Below the pieces are notes generated by a model, which was not told where the DNA came from, made no database searches, and was given only the letters and a program-made list of their open reading frames with translations. From positions 868,001 to 932,000 of the forward strand of contig NZ_AMRX01000006.1 of assembly GCF_000300815.1 (NCBI RefSeq): 64,000 bases of DNA. The letters run 5' to 3'. The translations under genes and the position numbers were made by a program. This DNA is from Gayadomonas joobiniege G7 (lineage in GTDB: Bacteria > Pseudomonadota > Gammaproteobacteria > Enterobacterales > Alteromonadaceae). Shown piece by piece: positions 11,351 to 21,917 of the stretch. The first letter of the stretch is position 1. Each line of letters begins with the position of its first letter.

Positions 11351-12534
11351 TAACTCAACGCTCCTTCAGCGATAGAACGAGCATGCTGATCAATATGAAT
11401 TAAACTGTCAATAGAAAAAACAGAAGAGGGACTATAGCTGTTTAATATTCGTTCATTTTGCTCTGCAATTTGAGTAAATTTAAGGCGCCCTTGTAAAAAT
11501 GCGCCAACATGTACCTCATTGACGGCACTTAACACTGTGGTCGCTTCTTGTCCCGCTTTAAACGCTTGTTTTGCCAATTTAAGATTAGGAAAACGCTGAT
11601 AGTCTGGGCGTTTGAAGGTAAAGTCACACCCATCAATAAAATTATAATGGTCCGCAGCGCTGGCGATCCGATCGCTAAAACCTAAACAATGAGCAATCGG
11701 AATCTTCATATCTGGCGCACCCATTTGCGATAAAACCGAACCATCGATATAACGAACCATAGAATGAATCACCGACTGTGGATGAATCAGTACTTCAATA
11801 AAGTCAGTGTCTACTCCGAATAACCAACAGGCTTCAATTAACTCTAAACCTTTATTCATCATACTAGCTGAATCGACCGAAATTTTTTGTCCCATCGACC
11901 AATTCGGATGTTTGCACGCTTGCTCCGGTGTTTTGCTTGCCAAACTTGACAAGGGCTGGTTTAAAAAAGGCCCACCTGAACCCGTTAAAATGATTGAATG
12001 AATACCAAAATCACGAATGTCTAAATTTAAATAATCGTTTTGATATTCAGCAGGTAAACTTTGAAAAATAGCATTATGTTCGCTATCCACCGGCAATAAT
12101 TTAGCACCATTTTGTTTAACGGTATCAATGAATAAACGCCCCGACATTACGAGTGCTTCTTTGTTTGCTAGTAAAATCTTTTTACCCGCTTGCGCCGCCG
12201 CAAAAGTTGAGGGTAAACCCGCGGCTCCAACAATGGCAGCCACTAATGTACAATAACCGTCGCTTTTAGCAAGCAAGGTTAAATTATCGGTGCCGCAAAC
12301 CACTTGCGTATTTGAATTTGCCGCTTTTAAAGATTTTTCTAAACGAGCGGCAGCTTGTGGGCAAACCAAAGCAGCAATGGCTGGTTTAAATTCTAAACAT
12401 TGAGCGAGTAGCCGCTTATCGTTTTGATTGGCCGCAAGTGCATACACTTTTAATATTTTTTGATTTTGTCGAACAACCGCCAAGGTGCTTTCACCGATTG
12501 AACCGGTTGAACCAAAAATTGCTAGATTTTTCAT
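11350..12534 (-). CDS. dxr: 1-deoxy-D-xylulose 5-phosphate reductoisomerase
   Basis: Converts DXP to 2-C-methyl-D-erythritol 4-phosphate using NADPH, the committed step of the MEP isoprenoid pathway. The protein has 394 residues, with the N-terminal nucleotide-binding motif GSTGSIGEST, the metal and substrate motif PVDSEHNAIFQ, the flexible GSGGPF loop and SMMNKGLE. It directly abuts cdsA upstream. It probably shares a transcript with uppS, the next isoprenoid gene. Confidence 0.97.
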   Translation of the reverse strand: MKNLAIFGSTGSIGESTLAVVRQNQKILKVYALAANQNDKRLLAQCLEFKPAIAALVCPQAAARLEKSLKAANSNTQVVCGTDNLTLLAKSDGYCTLVAAIVGAAGLPSTFAAAQAGKKILLANKEALVMSGRLFIDTVKQNGAKLLPVDSEHNAIFQSLPAEYQNDYLNLDIRDFGIHSIILTGSGGPFLNQPLSSLASKTPEQACKHPNWSMGQKISVDSASMMNKGLELIEACWLFGVDTDFIEVLIHPQSVIHSMVRYIDGSVLSQMGAPDMKIPIAHCLGFSDRIASAADHYNFIDGCDFTFKRPDYQRFPNLKLAKQAFKAGQEATTVLSAVNEVHVGAFLQGRLKFTQIAEQNERILNSYSPSSVFSIDSLIHIDQHARSIAEGALS

Positions 12535-13431
12535 TTAGATTGCATAAAAGAATAAACAGGCAAAAATAGGAAGTGCAGCCGTTAAGCTGTCCACTCGGTC
12601 GAGTACGCCACCATGGCCAGGTAAAATTGTTCCACTATCTTTAACCCCCGCCTGGCGCTTTAACATGCTTTCTAATAAATCACCCAGTACAGAACTCACC
12701 ACCACCAATAAAGAAATAAAAACTATGGTTAAGCCATTTTGACCGATAAACAAAGGCGTTTGTAAAACCAAAAAAATCAAAGTGGCACTCGCCAACATGC
12801 CGCCTAACATACCTTCGATTGTTTTTCCTGGACTCACATTGGGCATCAGCTTACGTTTACCGAAAGCTTTGCCTGCAAAATAAGCACCAATATCAGCCGC
12901 CCAAACAAGAGACATCACATATAATAACAACCAAGCGCCCATCAGACTTTCTTGCGGATATTGATAACCACGCAACAAGTTAATCGCCAACCAAGCAGGT
13001 AATAAAGTCACTAAACCAAATAGACCTTTTAACCAACGGTTCGTTCGCCACAAAGGTGCCGACTTTGGATAGGAAACAACCAAAATAAGTGCCAGCCCCC
13101 ACCAAAAAAGCGATAACCATATTAATTGCTCAATAATAGCAGTGTATATTGCTAACTGGCCGCTTGTAAATAAGCCTCCATGCCAACCTAGAGCCAGCAT
13201 GCTAACGATTAACAAACCGACTAAACAGGCTCGTCGGCGTTTGTTATTAAAACCGATAAAAGGCCCCCATTCCCACGCGCCTATCGCTAAAATAGCGGCA
13301 GTAAAAAGCGCAAAATAAGCCAGCGGCAATTTAAAAATGGCGACTAACGCCAATGGCAATAAAATCAAAGCCGTTAAAATACGTTTTTTTAAACTACTTT
13401 GTTTTATCTGCGTATCATTTTGAATTTTCAA
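12535..13431 (-). CDS. cdsA: Phosphatidate cytidylyltransferase
   Basis: Makes CDP-diacylglycerol from phosphatidate and CTP, the entry point to all membrane phospholipids. The 298-residue protein is mostly hydrophobic with around eight membrane segments. The family signature near the C-terminus reads [10 protein letters not shown] followed by [14 protein letters not shown], matching the CDP-diglyceride synthase pattern. It overlaps uppS by 17 bases and abuts dxr. Confidence 0.97.
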   Translation of the reverse strand: MKIQNDTQIKQSSLKKRILTALILLPLALVAIFKLPLAYFALFTAAILAIGAWEWGPFIGFNNKRRRACLVGLLIVSMLALGWHGGLFTSGQLAIYTAIIEQLIWLSLFWWGLALILVVSYPKSAPLWRTNRWLKGLFGLVTLLPAWLAINLLRGYQYPQESLMGAWLLLYVMSLVWAADIGAYFAGKAFGKRKLMPNVSPGKTIEGMLGGMLASATLIFLVLQTPLFIGQNGLTIVFISLLVVVSSVLGDLLESMLKRQAGVKDSGTILPGHGGVLDRVDSLTAALPIFACLFFYAI

Positions 13432-14161
13432 CCTGATCCCCTGTCAGACCGAATCGTCTTTGTCTGCTGGCAAAACTTTTTATTGCTTTAGCAAAACTTT
13501 CTTCACGAAAATCTGGCCATAGTTCATCGCTAAAATAAAGTTCAGCATACGCGGCATGCCATAACAGAAAATTACTGATTCTTTGTTCGCCACCGGTTCG
13601 AATAATCAAATCCAGATCGGCAAAATCACTTAGGCTGACCTGTTGATGGATATCGTCTTCGCTAATTAGCTGTCCCGGTTTGTTTTTAATATGATGATTG
13701 ACCGATTGCACTATATCCCAACGGCCACCATAGTTGGCCGCAACCGCTAATACTAACCCTGTATTCTGTTCGGTTTGCGCTTCAGCTTCGGCAATTTTTT
13801 TTTGCAGTTTGTCACTAAAGCGACGAGTATCTCCGATGACTTTTAAACGGACGTTATTTTTGTGCAAGCGTTTTACTTCACGCCCCAGAACATACATAAA
13901 GAGCTCCATCAAAATAGAAACTTCATCTTCTGGGCGCTTCCAATTTTCACTGCTAAATGCAAACAGAGTGAGCACTTGGACACCACTTTGCTGAGCAAAC
14001 TTAACCGCAGAGCGAACTGATTCGACGCCAGCTTTATGCCCAAATGTGCGCGCTTTTCCACGCTGTTTAGCCCAACGACCATTGCCATCCATGATAATAC
14101 CGACATGCTTCGGGCAGATAGTGGTTTGCGTATTTGTAGTTATATTTGTGGGATTAGTCAT
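13415..14161 (-). CDS. uppS: Undecaprenyl diphosphate synthase (UppS)
   Basis: Cis-prenyltransferase that extends farnesyl diphosphate to C55 undecaprenyl diphosphate, the lipid carrier for peptidoglycan and O-antigen. It has 248 residues with [13 protein letters not shown] near the N-terminus (the catalytic aspartate in MDGN), [11 protein letters not shown], and the C-terminal [18 protein letters not shown] signature. It overlaps cdsA by 17 bases. A small hairpin lies between it and frr. Confidence 0.97.
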   Translation of the reverse strand: MTNPTNITTNTQTTICPKHVGIIMDGNGRWAKQRGKARTFGHKAGVESVRSAVKFAQQSGVQVLTLFAFSSENWKRPEDEVSILMELFMYVLGREVKRLHKNNVRLKVIGDTRRFSDKLQKKIAEAEAQTEQNTGLVLAVAANYGGRWDIVQSVNHHIKNKPGQLISEDDIHQQVSLSDFADLDLIIRTGGEQRISNFLLWHAAYAELYFSDELWPDFREESFAKAIKSFASRQRRFGLTGDQVENSK

Positions 14162-14175
14162 GCCGTTCCAAATAC

Positions 14176-14195
14176 AAGCCCCATATAAGGGGCTT
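14176..14195 (-). terminator. Hairpin between frr and uppS, possible attenuator
   Basis: A perfect 7-bp stem (AAGCCCC/GGGGCTT) with a 6-base loop follows the frr stop. The bases after it on the minus strand are only moderately T-rich, so it is more likely a partial terminator or processing site than a strong terminator. Confidence 0.4.
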
Positions 14196-14199
14196 TAAA

Positions 14200-14757
14200 T
14201 TAGATTTCCAATAATTCCTTTTCTTTGGCTTCCAAAACCGAGTCAACAGATTTGATATACTCGTCGGTCACCTTCTGAACATCGTCTTCAGCTTTTTTAG
14301 CTTCATCTTCGCTTATGTCTTTATCTTTTAATAACGATTTGATGTCAGAATTTGCATCACGGCGGATGTTTCGCACAGCGACTCTACCCTGTTCAGCTTC
14401 AGCACGAACAATTTTAATTAGGTCTTTACGGCGTTCTTCCGTTAACGGTGGCAATGGAATACGAATAGTCGTGCCAGCTGAGCTTGGATTTAATCCTAAG
14501 TCAGAGGTTAAGATCGCTTTTTCAACCGCCTGAATTAACGACTTATCAAATACTGACACTGTCAATGTACGGGAATCAGATACAGAAACGTTACCAACCT
14601 GATTTAACGGTGTATCTACACCATAATAAGGCACCTTAATGGTGTCTAACAAGCTTGGGTGAGCACGGCCAGTGCGTACTTTTGCTAATTGGCCTTTTAA
14701 CGCTTCAACACTTTTTGCCATACGGCTTTGTGCATCTTCAATAATTTCTTTAATCAC
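14200..14757 (-). CDS. frr: Ribosome recycling factor
   Basis: With EF-G it splits post-termination ribosomes. The 185-residue length is exactly typical. Visible family features are [13 protein letters not shown] near residue 30, [13 protein letters not shown] in the middle and the helical C-terminal [20 protein letters not shown]. It follows pyrH by 18 bases in the universal tsf-pyrH-frr order. Confidence 0.98.
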   Translation of the reverse strand: MIKEIIEDAQSRMAKSVEALKGQLAKVRTGRAHPSLLDTIKVPYYGVDTPLNQVGNVSVSDSRTLTVSVFDKSLIQAVEKAILTSDLGLNPSSAGTTIRIPLPPLTEERRKDLIKIVRAEAEQGRVAVRNIRRDANSDIKSLLKDKDISEDEAKKAEDDVQKVTDEYIKSVDSVLEAKEKELLEI

Positions 14758-14775
14758 AGCATATTCCTGTTTTTG

Positions 14776-15519
14776 CTAAGTATTTAGTTCTAAATTATCG
14801 GCGTGATCGATCACAGTACCTTCTTTTTCACCCATGATAACATTTTTCAACGCGCCTGGCTTATTCATATTAAAAACACGGATCGGTAAACTGTGATCGC
14901 GGGCTAATGTAAAAGCGGCTAGATCCATCACTTTGAGCTCTTTTTCTAACACTTCTTGGTAACTCAGCTCACTAAGCAACACTGCATCTGGATTGCTAAC
15001 TGGATCATCTGAGTATACACCATCCACCTTGGTTGCTTTTAAAACCGCATCGGCTTCGATCTCGATACCTCGTAAACAAGCCGCCGAATCTGTGGTAAAA
15101 AACGGGTTGCCTGTGCCAGCGGCAAAAATAACAACCTTGCCAGCTTTTAATAAACTTATCGCTTCTGCCCAGTTATATGTATCACAAACACCACTGAGTT
15201 CTATCGCAGACATCAGACGCGCGTTCACATAGGCACGGTGTAGCGCATCGCGCATTGCTAAACCGTTCATTGTTGTTGCCAGCATACCCATGTGATCACC
15301 GACTACACGGTTCATACCTGCTTTTGCTAAACCAGAACCACGAAACAAATTACCACCGCCTATTACAATGCCAACTTGCACACCCTGCTCAACGAGTTCT
15401 TTTATTTCTTGAGCCATGCGGTCTAATACTTTAGGGTCAATGCCAAAGCCTTCATCGCCCATTAAGGCTTCGCCACTTAATTTTAATAGGACGCGTCGAT
15501 AGTGAGGTTTAGGATTCAT
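14776..15519 (-). CDS. pyrH: Uridylate kinase
   Basis: Phosphorylates UMP to UDP in pyrimidine nucleotide synthesis. It has the bacterial UMP kinase signatures [13 protein letters not shown] near the N-terminus and [10 protein letters not shown] prefer the ATG at 15519 because GGAAACG lies just upstream with good spacing. The ATG at 15531, which would add four residues, has no ribosome-binding site. A strong terminator separates it from tsf, so pyrH must rely on read-through or on a promoter within tsf. Confidence 0.96.
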   Translation of the reverse strand: MNPKPHYRRVLLKLSGEALMGDEGFGIDPKVLDRMAQEIKELVEQGVQVGIVIGGGNLFRGSGLAKAGMNRVVGDHMGMLATTMNGLAMRDALHRAYVNARLMSAIELSGVCDTYNWAEAISLLKAGKVVIFAAGTGNPFFTTDSAACLRGIEIEADAVLKATKVDGVYSDDPVSNPDAVLLSELSYQEVLEKELKVMDLAAFTLARDHSLPIRVFNMNKPGALKNVIMGEKEGTVIDHADNLELNT

Positions 15520-15540
15520 ATTCGTTTCCATCTAGTGTCA

Positions 15541-15567
15541 AAAAAAAGCCGCGGTAGACGCGGCTCA
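15541..15567 (-). terminator. Rho-independent terminator after tsf
   Basis: On the minus strand a GC stem GCCGCG/CGCGGC with a 5-base loop is followed directly by seven T residues. It lies 10 bases after the tsf stop and would end the rpsB-tsf transcript, leaving pyrH at least partly separate. Confidence 0.85.
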
Positions 15568-15577
15568 GAGAAATAAC

Positions 15578-16429
15578 TTACTGGCCTTTTGCAGCGGCCA
15601 TCTGCGCTTGAACTTCAGCAGCAAAGTCTTCTTCTTTCTTTTCGATGCCCTCGCCTACTTCTAAACGAGTGAAAGAAGTTACGCTAGCACCTTTTTCTTT
15701 AAGGTATTCACCAACAGACTTTTTAGGCTCCATGATGAAGGCCTGACCTGTTAAAGAAATTTCACCAGTGAATTTTTTCATTCGACCAGTCACCATTTTT
15801 TCAGCGATTTCTGCCGGCTTACCTTCATTCATCGCGATATCAATTTGAATGGCTTTTTCTTTTTCAACAACATCAGCAGGAACGTCAGTTGGATTAACAT
15901 ATTCTGGTTTGCTCGCAGCAACATGCATGGCAACATGTTTTAATGTTTCTACGTCACCTTGGCCGGCAACAACAACACCAATGCGATCACCGTGGGTGTA
16001 GCTTGCTAAGTCTTGACCTTCAACGTACTCAAGACGACGAACATTGATGTTTTCACCAATTTTTGCGACTAAAGCAACACGGGTTTCTTCAAATTTAGCT
16101 TTTAAGCTATCGATATCAGTTTTTTCAGCAATCGCACTATCAGCAACTTCGTTTGCAAAAGATAAGAAGTTAGAATCTTTAGCAACAAAGTCTGTTTGAC
16201 AGTTCACTTCAACTAATACGGCTACACCATCTTTTTGTTTGATGATAATAGTACCTTCAGCGGCGATATTACCAGCTTTTTTAGCTGCTTTAGCCTGACC
16301 TGATTTACGCATATTTTCGATTGCCGCTTCGATATCACCATCAGTTTCTACCAAAGCTTTTTTACAATCCATCATACCCGCGCCTGTGCGCTCACGAAGC
16401 TCTTTAACCAGAGCAGCAGTAATTGCCAT
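15578..16429 (-). CDS. tsf: Elongation factor Ts
   Basis: Guanine-nucleotide exchange factor for EF-Tu. The protein has 283 residues, with the N-terminal UBA-like region [20 protein letters not shown] and the core TDFVAKD motif that contacts EF-Tu. It lies downstream of rpsB, separated by a hairpin that probably sets the S2/EF-Ts ratio, and upstream of a strong terminator. Confidence 0.98.
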   Translation of the reverse strand: MAITAALVKELRERTGAGMMDCKKALVETDGDIEAAIENMRKSGQAKAAKKAGNIAAEGTIIIKQKDGVAVLVEVNCQTDFVAKDSNFLSFANEVADSAIAEKTDIDSLKAKFEETRVALVAKIGENINVRRLEYVEGQDLASYTHGDRIGVVVAGQGDVETLKHVAMHVAASKPEYVNPTDVPADVVEKEKAIQIDIAMNEGKPAEIAEKMVTGRMKKFTGEISLTGQAFIMEPKKSVGEYLKEKGASVTSFTRLEVGEGIEKKEEDFAAEVQAQMAAAKGQ

Positions 16430-16465
16430 CTTAACTCATCCTCGTATATTTAATTCGCCATTTAA

Positions 16466-16492
16466 TAAACAGGGGCATAGTGCCCCTGTTTA
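16466..16492 (-). terminator. rpsB-tsf intergenic attenuator hairpin
   Basis: A perfect 12-bp inverted repeat (arms 16466-16477 and 16481-16492, 3-base loop) with a GC core lies between rpsB and tsf. The bases following on the minus strand are AT-rich without a long T run. An attenuating hairpin at this site is established for enterobacterial rpsB-tsf operons. Its role here is inferred from position. Confidence 0.7.
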
Positions 16493-16520
16493 ACAATAGA
16501 TGCTGGTTATTACAACAGAA

Positions 16521-17249
16521 TTATTCTGCTTCAACAAAACCGTCTTTTTCAGCTTGAACTTCAAGGTTGCTTTCACGACCTTCAGTCACAGCAGCCGCTG
16601 CTGCATTCAAATATAATTGAATTGCACGGATTGCATCATCGTTGCCAGGAATAACGTAATCAACGTTATCAGGCTTAGAGTTTGTATCTACAACAGAGAT
16701 AACCGGAATACCCAGGTTGTTTGCTTCTTTAATTGCAATGTGCTCATGGTCAGCATCAATTACAAATAAAACATCTGGTAAGCCACCCATGTTTTTGATA
16801 CCACCCAGGCTTAACTCTAATTTTTGCATTTCGCGAGTCAGCATCAGGGCTTCTTTTTTAGTTAGTTTCTCAAAAGTACCGTCTTGGCTTTGAGTCTCTA
16901 AATCTTTCAAACGTTTAATTGATTGACGAACTGTTTTCCAGTTAGTCAACATACCACCTAACCAGCGATGGTTAACATAATATTGGTCACAGCTTTGAGC
17001 TGCAGCTTTAACCGATTCGCCAGCTGCACGTTTAGTACCAACGAATAAAATTTTACCTTTGCGCTGGGCAACTTTTGACAGTTCAGCCAGAGCTTCGTTG
17101 AACATAGGTACAGTTTTTTCAAGGTTGATGATATGAATTTTATTGCGCGCACCAAAAATGTAAGGTTTCATTTTTGGTTCCCAGTAACGGGTTTGGTGAC
17201 CGAAGTGAACACCTGCTTTTAGCATGTCGCGCATAGATACGTTTGGCAT
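16521..17249 (-). CDS. rpsB: 30S ribosomal protein S2
   Basis: Structural protein of the small subunit. It has 242 residues from the chosen ATG at 17249 ([17 protein letters not shown]...), which aligns with the E. coli start. The ATG 12 bases further upstream lies inside the GAGGAAAATT ribosome-binding site and is not used. The conserved HFGHQTRYW and IIDLEKT-like segments are present. The acidic C-terminal tail ([10 protein letters not shown]) is as in relatives. Confidence 0.98.
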   Translation of the reverse strand: MPNVSMRDMLKAGVHFGHQTRYWEPKMKPYIFGARNKIHIINLEKTVPMFNEALAELSKVAQRKGKILFVGTKRAAGESVKAAAQSCDQYYVNHRWLGGMLTNWKTVRQSIKRLKDLETQSQDGTFEKLTKKEALMLTREMQKLELSLGGIKNMGGLPDVLFVIDADHEHIAIKEANNLGIPVISVVDTNSKPDNVDYVIPGNDDAIRAIQLYLNAAAAAVTEGRESNLEVQAEKDGFVEAE

Positions 17250-17340
17250 AATTTTCCTCATTTAATTGGGGTTAAGCCTCCACATACCCCCGAAATCCGA
17301 CCATAAAATGGCACCCCGGACAAGGTTCTGGTATGTGTGT
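17250..17340 (-). promoter_or_regulatory. Putative S2 (rpsB) autoregulatory mRNA leader
   Basis: The 5' region of rpsB holds two complementary segments, CACATACC (17281-17288, plus strand) and GGTATGTG (17330-17337), that can form an 8-bp long-range stem. Between and next to them are GC-rich runs, including GGGG and CCCC that pair across the ribosome-binding region. Gammaproteobacterial rpsB mRNAs are known to carry a structured leader bound by S2. This assignment rests on position and the visible pairing, not on a covariance-model match. Confidence 0.5.
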
Positions 17341-17445
17341 GTGGTTTAAAGTTAAGTAATATCACAATTCATTTGCGAATTGCTGGCGCGCTTTATACCA
17401 TAGACAGCCTCAAACGACAATTAAAAATCACCGCGAGGCGAACTC

Positions 17446-18264
17446 TTGAGTATTAAAATTAAAACACCTGAACAAATTGAAAAAATGCGTACCGCTGGCA
17501 AAATGGCGGCAGAAGTTTTGCAGATGATAGCGCCGTATGTTAAAAAAGGCGTCACAACCGATGAATTAAATCAAATTTGCCATGATTATATTGTTAATGT
17601 GCAAAAAGCATATCCAGCACCGTTAAACTATCATGGATTTCCAAAATCTATCTGTACGTCGGTTAATCATGTGGTTTGCCATGGCATCCCAAATGATAAA
17701 ATGTTAAAAGACGGTGATATTATCAATATCGACGTTACCGTACGCTACGATGAAGATAGCAACGATGCACTTCATTTGAACGGGTATCACGGTGATACCA
17801 GTGCCATGTTTTTAGTCGGCCCCTCTAGTTTAAAAACTCGATTAGCTGAACGATTAATCAAAAACACCCAAGAATGTTTATATCTTGCTATCGAAATGGT
17901 CAAACCTGGCGTTCGATTAGGCGATATTGGCCATGCAATATCTAAACATGCGCATGGCGAAGGCTTTTCTGTCGTTCGCGAATATTGCGGTCACGGCATT
18001 GGTCAAGAATTCCATGAAGAGCCCCAAGTATTACACTATGGGAAACCTGGCACAGGTGAAGTATTACAAGCAGGCATGTGTTTAACAATTGAACCTATGA
18101 TCAATGCTGGTAAAAGAGAGACTAAAGTTTTAAAAGATGACTGGACAGTTGTTACCCGAGACCGTAGTCTCAGTGCGCAATGGGAGCATACGCTGTTAGT
18201 CACCGATGATGGTTGTGAAATATTAACGTTACGAGAAGATGAGACCATCGCAAGAATCCGATAA
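17446..18264 (+). CDS. map: Type I methionine aminopeptidase
   Basis: Removes the initiator methionine from nascent proteins. The start is a TTG at 17446 preceded by GAGGCG, and the next residues SIKIKTPEQIEKMRTAG match the family N-terminus. Metal ligands are visible in NIDVTV, GYHGDTS, GHGIGQEFHEEP, TIEPM and WEHT. Relative to E. coli there are about ten extra residues (DEDSNDALHLNG region) just before HGDTS. It is divergent from rpsB and followed by glnD after 21 bases, as usual. Confidence 0.97.
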   Translation: MSIKIKTPEQIEKMRTAGKMAAEVLQMIAPYVKKGVTTDELNQICHDYIVNVQKAYPAPLNYHGFPKSICTSVNHVVCHGIPNDKMLKDGDIINIDVTVRYDEDSNDALHLNGYHGDTSAMFLVGPSSLKTRLAERLIKNTQECLYLAIEMVKPGVRLGDIGHAISKHAHGEGFSVVREYCGHGIGQEFHEEPQVLHYGKPGTGEVLQAGMCLTIEPMINAGKRETKVLKDDWTVVTRDRSLSAQWEHTLLVTDDGCEILTLREDETIARIR

Positions 18265-18285
18265 CCAAAAAACAGGAAACATTCA

Positions 18286-20907
18286 GTGAGCAGCCAACAA
18301 GCCTTTTTAGAACAATTAAAAACGATTGATAACCTCGATAATATTCAGTCGCTGCGAAGTCTAGTTGACAACTATCATGATTGGCTGCAGAGCGAATTTA
18401 CCCAGCAACCCATTGCTAAGTTGGTGCTGGGTCGGGCCTTTTTTATTGATAATCTAATCCGTAAATTATGGCAACTAGTCACATTAAACGATGAGTGTGA
18501 ATTGGCACTCGTTGCGGTTGGTGGTTATGGCCGAGGTCATTTAAATTTGCATTCGGATATTGACCTTCTTATTTTATCTCGTGAACGAATTAGCAAAAAT
18601 TGTGAGCAAAAAGTGAGTCGTTTTGTAACCAGTTTATGGGATTTAGGGTTAGATATTGGGCAAAGTTTACGTACACTAAAAGAGACGATTAGTTTAGGAC
18701 AAGAAGATATTACAATTGCCACTAACCTACTCGAATCACGCCTGTTAAATGGTGATGAAAAACTCTTTAGCGAACTCAACAAAAAAATTAACTCCCGCCA
18801 ATTTTGGCCAAGTGTTAAATTTTTTAAAGCTAAAATAGAAGAGCAAAAAATCCGCCACAAAAAGTTCAACGATACCAGCTACAACCTAGAACCTAATATC
18901 AAAGAAAATCCCGGCTGTTTGCGCGATATTCAGAATATTGGCTGGATCGCTAAAAAACATTATAAAGTGTTTGACGGCAGCCAACTGGTCAAACAGGACT
19001 TTATGACAGACGAAGAGCTGCGTGAACTTCAGGATTGTCGTGAGTTTTTATGGCATATGCGCTTTGCATTGCATATGGTTGCAGGACGCAGCGAAAACCG
19101 ACTGTTATTTGAACACCAACCCGCGGTTGCTAAACTATTAGGTTATGGAGACAGCAAAGCGGCTGTTGAAAGCATGATGAAACGCTTTTTTGTGATGGTA
19201 CGCCGCGTAGTAGAACTCAACCAGGTCCTATTGCAATATTTTTCGGACGAATTTGTGGTTAGCTTTCGGCCGTGGAATCGCAAACGTCTAAATAATGACT
19301 TTGAAATCGTCAACGGATTAATTAAAGCCCGCCGTAGCGACATATTTGATACCCCTGCACAAATTTTAGATATGTTTTTAATCATTGCCGACCATAAAAA
19401 AATTCTGGGTTTACATTCATCTACGTTAAGACTATTACGCAATGCACGGCGTAAATACGAAAGCTTAGAACTGTTACAGCTAAAAGCATGTCGTGAACGT
19501 TTTATGCAATTATTGTGTCACCCCAATTTTTTTGCGATTAGTTGGGATTTAATGCACAAACATGGTGTGATGGCAATTTACAACCATGATTGGGCACATA
19601 TCGTCGGTTTAATGCAATTTGATTTATTTCATAGCTATACGGTAGATGAACATACCAATCGCCTTATAAAAAATATCTTTAGGTACACTCAATCCGAGCA
19701 CAAAAAAGAGTTTCCGCGCTGCTCTGCGATTTGTAATGAGTTCGGAAAACTTGAGCTTTTATATATTGCTGCAATTTATCATGATATTTGCAAAGGCAAA
19801 GGCGGTGATCATAGCGAATTAGGTGCAATTGCCGTCAAAAATTTTTGTCGGTTACACAAAATCAGTGATTCAGACGCCGACATGATAGCCTGGTTGGTTG
19901 AAAACCATTTATTAATGTCTGTTATTGCGCAGCGCAAAGATATAAATGATCCTGAGGTTATTTTAGACTTTTGCCAACGGGTACAAAATGAAACCCGCTT
20001 AAACCTGCTCTACGCTTTAACACTAGCGGACATCCGTGCCACCAATGCGACTTTATTAAACGATTGGAAAGCCTCACTGCTGCAACAACTATATAGTGCA
20101 ACGTTAAATGCCCTACGTAGTGGTTTAGAAGAGCCGGCGACGGTGAGTGAACAAATTGCCGAAAAGCGCGAAATCGCTCTAGATCAACTTTTAAACGATA
20201 AATTAGCGTTAAACGATGTACAATTTTTATGGCAAGATTTACCCAACGATTATTTTTTACGCTATAGCGTTGAGCAAATCTGTTGGCATGCTAAAACCAT
20301 TATCAATAATAAAGAAGGTGCCTGTGTAGCCGTAGATAACAGCCGACATAAAGGGGGCACTGCGGTATTTATTTACCTGCCTGATCGAGAATATTTATTC
20401 GCCAGCATATGTTCGGCACTCGATCGTAAAAATTTTAATATTCATGATGCCAACATCTTAAATACTAACAGCAAAGCTGCTTTAGATACTTTTATTGTAT
20501 TGGAAGATGACGGCAGTCAAGTTAAGAAAAAACGCTTTAAAGACATTTATGATGCCATCAAAGAGGCGATTGCTGAACAAGGTCAACCTAAAGTGCCCGA
20601 ACGTATTCCGCGTAACATTAAGCAGTTCAATATTCCAACAAAAGTGACCTGGGTTGAACATAAAAACGACAAACGCAGCATGATGCAATTAGAAGCACTT
20701 GATACACCGGGATTACTGGTTAAAATTGGGCGTATTTTTTATCAGAACAAAATTACCATTCATGCTGCTAAAGTCGCTACAATAGGCGAACGGGCTGAAG
20801 ACTTTTTTGTTTTAACCAATCAATCTGGTGAACCGCTAAGCGATTCAGAAAAATCTAGTCTGGCTCAACAATTAAGACAGACATTAACAATTAAACCTGC
20901 AAACTGA
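18286..20907 (+). CDS. glnD: Bifunctional PII uridylyltransferase/uridylyl-removing enzyme
   Basis: Senses glutamine and adds or removes UMP on PII proteins, controlling nitrogen assimilation. The protein has 873 residues from a GTG start preceded by CAGGAAAC. Order: nucleotidyltransferase domain with GGYGRGHLNLHSDIDLLIL (catalytic aspartates present), GlnD helical domain, HD domain around residue 500 (YIAAIYHDICKGKGGDHSE), and two C-terminal ACT domains for glutamine sensing. The usual GRGE of the first motif reads GRGH here, while the DxD pair is intact. Confidence 0.97.
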   Translation: MSSQQAFLEQLKTIDNLDNIQSLRSLVDNYHDWLQSEFTQQPIAKLVLGRAFFIDNLIRKLWQLVTLNDECELALVAVGGYGRGHLNLHSDIDLLILSRERISKNCEQKVSRFVTSLWDLGLDIGQSLRTLKETISLGQEDITIATNLLESRLLNGDEKLFSELNKKINSRQFWPSVKFFKAKIEEQKIRHKKFNDTSYNLEPNIKENPGCLRDIQNIGWIAKKHYKVFDGSQLVKQDFMTDEELRELQDCREFLWHMRFALHMVAGRSENRLLFEHQPAVAKLLGYGDSKAAVESMMKRFFVMVRRVVELNQVLLQYFSDEFVVSFRPWNRKRLNNDFEIVNGLIKARRSDIFDTPAQILDMFLIIADHKKILGLHSSTLRLLRNARRKYESLELLQLKACRERFMQLLCHPNFFAISWDLMHKHGVMAIYNHDWAHIVGLMQFDLFHSYTVDEHTNRLIKNIFRYTQSEHKKEFPRCSAICNEFGKLELLYIAAIYHDICKGKGGDHSELGAIAVKNFCRLHKISDSDADMIAWLVENHLLMSVIAQRKDINDPEVILDFCQRVQNETRLNLLYALTLADIRATNATLLNDWKASLLQQLYSATLNALRSGLEEPATVSEQIAEKREIALDQLLNDKLALNDVQFLWQDLPNDYFLRYSVEQICWHAKTIINNKEGACVAVDNSRHKGGTAVFIYLPDREYLFASICSALDRKNFNIHDANILNTNSKAALDTFIVLEDDGSQVKKKRFKDIYDAIKEAIAEQGQPKVPERIPRNIKQFNIPTKVTWVEHKNDKRSMMQLEALDTPGLLVKIGRIFYQNKITIHAAKVATIGERAEDFFVLTNQSGEPLSDSEKSSLAQQLRQTLTIKPAN

Positions 20908-20916
20908 GAGTAAAAC

Positions 20917-21741
20917 ATGGCAGAAATCAAAGACATCATCGAACAGGCGTTTGAAAACCGCGCCGAGATCACCCCAAGCAATGTATCGGACGAAGTCCGT
21001 AGCGCCATCGAAACTGCAATGACTAAAATCGACCAAGGCGAAGCTCGCGTTGCAGAAAAAATAGAGGGTGAATGGGTTGTTCATCAATGGCTGAAAAAAG
21101 CCGTTTTATTGTCATTCCGTATTAATGACAATGCACCTATCCAAGGTGGTGAAACTCAGTACTATGATAAAGTCCCAATGAAATATGCAGACTACACTGC
21201 CGAACAATTTAAAGCTGACGGTGTTCGTGTGGTACCACCAGCGGCTGTTCGTCGTGGTTCATTTATTGCCAAAAACACTGTTTTAATGCCGTCATACGTT
21301 AATATCGGTGCCTATGTAGATGAAGGATCTATGGTAGATACTTGGGCCACTGTAGGTTCATGTGCACAAATTGGTAAAAACGTACACTTATCTGGTGGCG
21401 TAGGTATTGGTGGTGTGTTAGAGCCATTACAAGCGAACCCTACCATTATCGAAGACAACTGTTTTATCGGCGCCCGCTCTGAAATTGTTGAAGGTGTGGT
21501 GGTTGAAGAAGGTTCAGTGATTTCTATGGGTGTTTACATTGGTCAAAGCACTCGTATTTTTGATCGCGAAACTGGCGAAATTCACTATGGCCGTGTGCCG
21601 GCTGGCTCTGTTGTTGTTTCTGGTTCATTGCCTTCTAAATGTGGCACTTACAGCTTATACGCCGCTGTTATTGTGAAAAAAGTTGACGCAAAAACTTTAG
21701 GTAAAGTTGGAATCAACGAGCTTTTACGCACAATCGATTAA
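20917..21741 (+). CDS. dapD: Tetrahydrodipicolinate N-succinyltransferase
   Basis: Succinylates tetrahydrodipicolinate in the lysine/diaminopimelate pathway. It has 274 residues with an N-terminal helical domain ([18 protein letters not shown]) and a left-handed beta-helix of hexapeptide repeats from about residue 100, including [17 protein letters not shown]. It lies 9 bases after glnD, as in many gammaproteobacteria, and is followed by a terminator hairpin. Confidence 0.97.
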   Translation: MAEIKDIIEQAFENRAEITPSNVSDEVRSAIETAMTKIDQGEARVAEKIEGEWVVHQWLKKAVLLSFRINDNAPIQGGETQYYDKVPMKYADYTAEQFKADGVRVVPPAAVRRGSFIAKNTVLMPSYVNIGAYVDEGSMVDTWATVGSCAQIGKNVHLSGGVGIGGVLEPLQANPTIIEDNCFIGARSEIVEGVVVEEGSVISMGVYIGQSTRIFDRETGEIHYGRVPAGSVVVSGSLPSKCGTYSLYAAVIVKKVDAKTLGKVGINELLRTID

Positions 21742-21787
21742 GGTGACAATAAGAATGGCCCATATGCGTCATTCTTACCCTCATTTA

Positions 21788-21835
21788 GGGCCTGTTTGTA
21801 TTTAGCGCAACAAATACCAGGCCCAACGTCTTTTT
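21788..21835 (+). terminator. Terminator downstream of dapD
   Basis: A long stem begins GGGCCTG (21788-21794), closes with CAGGCCC (21818-21824) and is extended by an inner GTATTT/AAATAC pairing. It is followed within 6 bases by TTTTT. It ends the map-glnD-dapD unit before galR. Confidence 0.6.
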
Positions 21836-21877
21836 CTGCTCACACTGTTTAAATAACTACCAAATAAATCAATATTT

Positions 21878-21894
21878 TAGTAATATTATTACTA
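21878..21894. promoter_or_regulatory. 17-bp palindrome upstream of galR
   Basis: TAGTAATA-T-TATTACTA is a perfect inverted repeat about a single central base, 23 bases before the galR start. It could be an operator for autoregulation or another factor. It does not resemble the LacI/GalR-type consensus with a central CG. Confidence 0.3.
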
Positions 21895-21917
21895 TTGTGT
21901 TAGCAGAAGTTTTTTTC

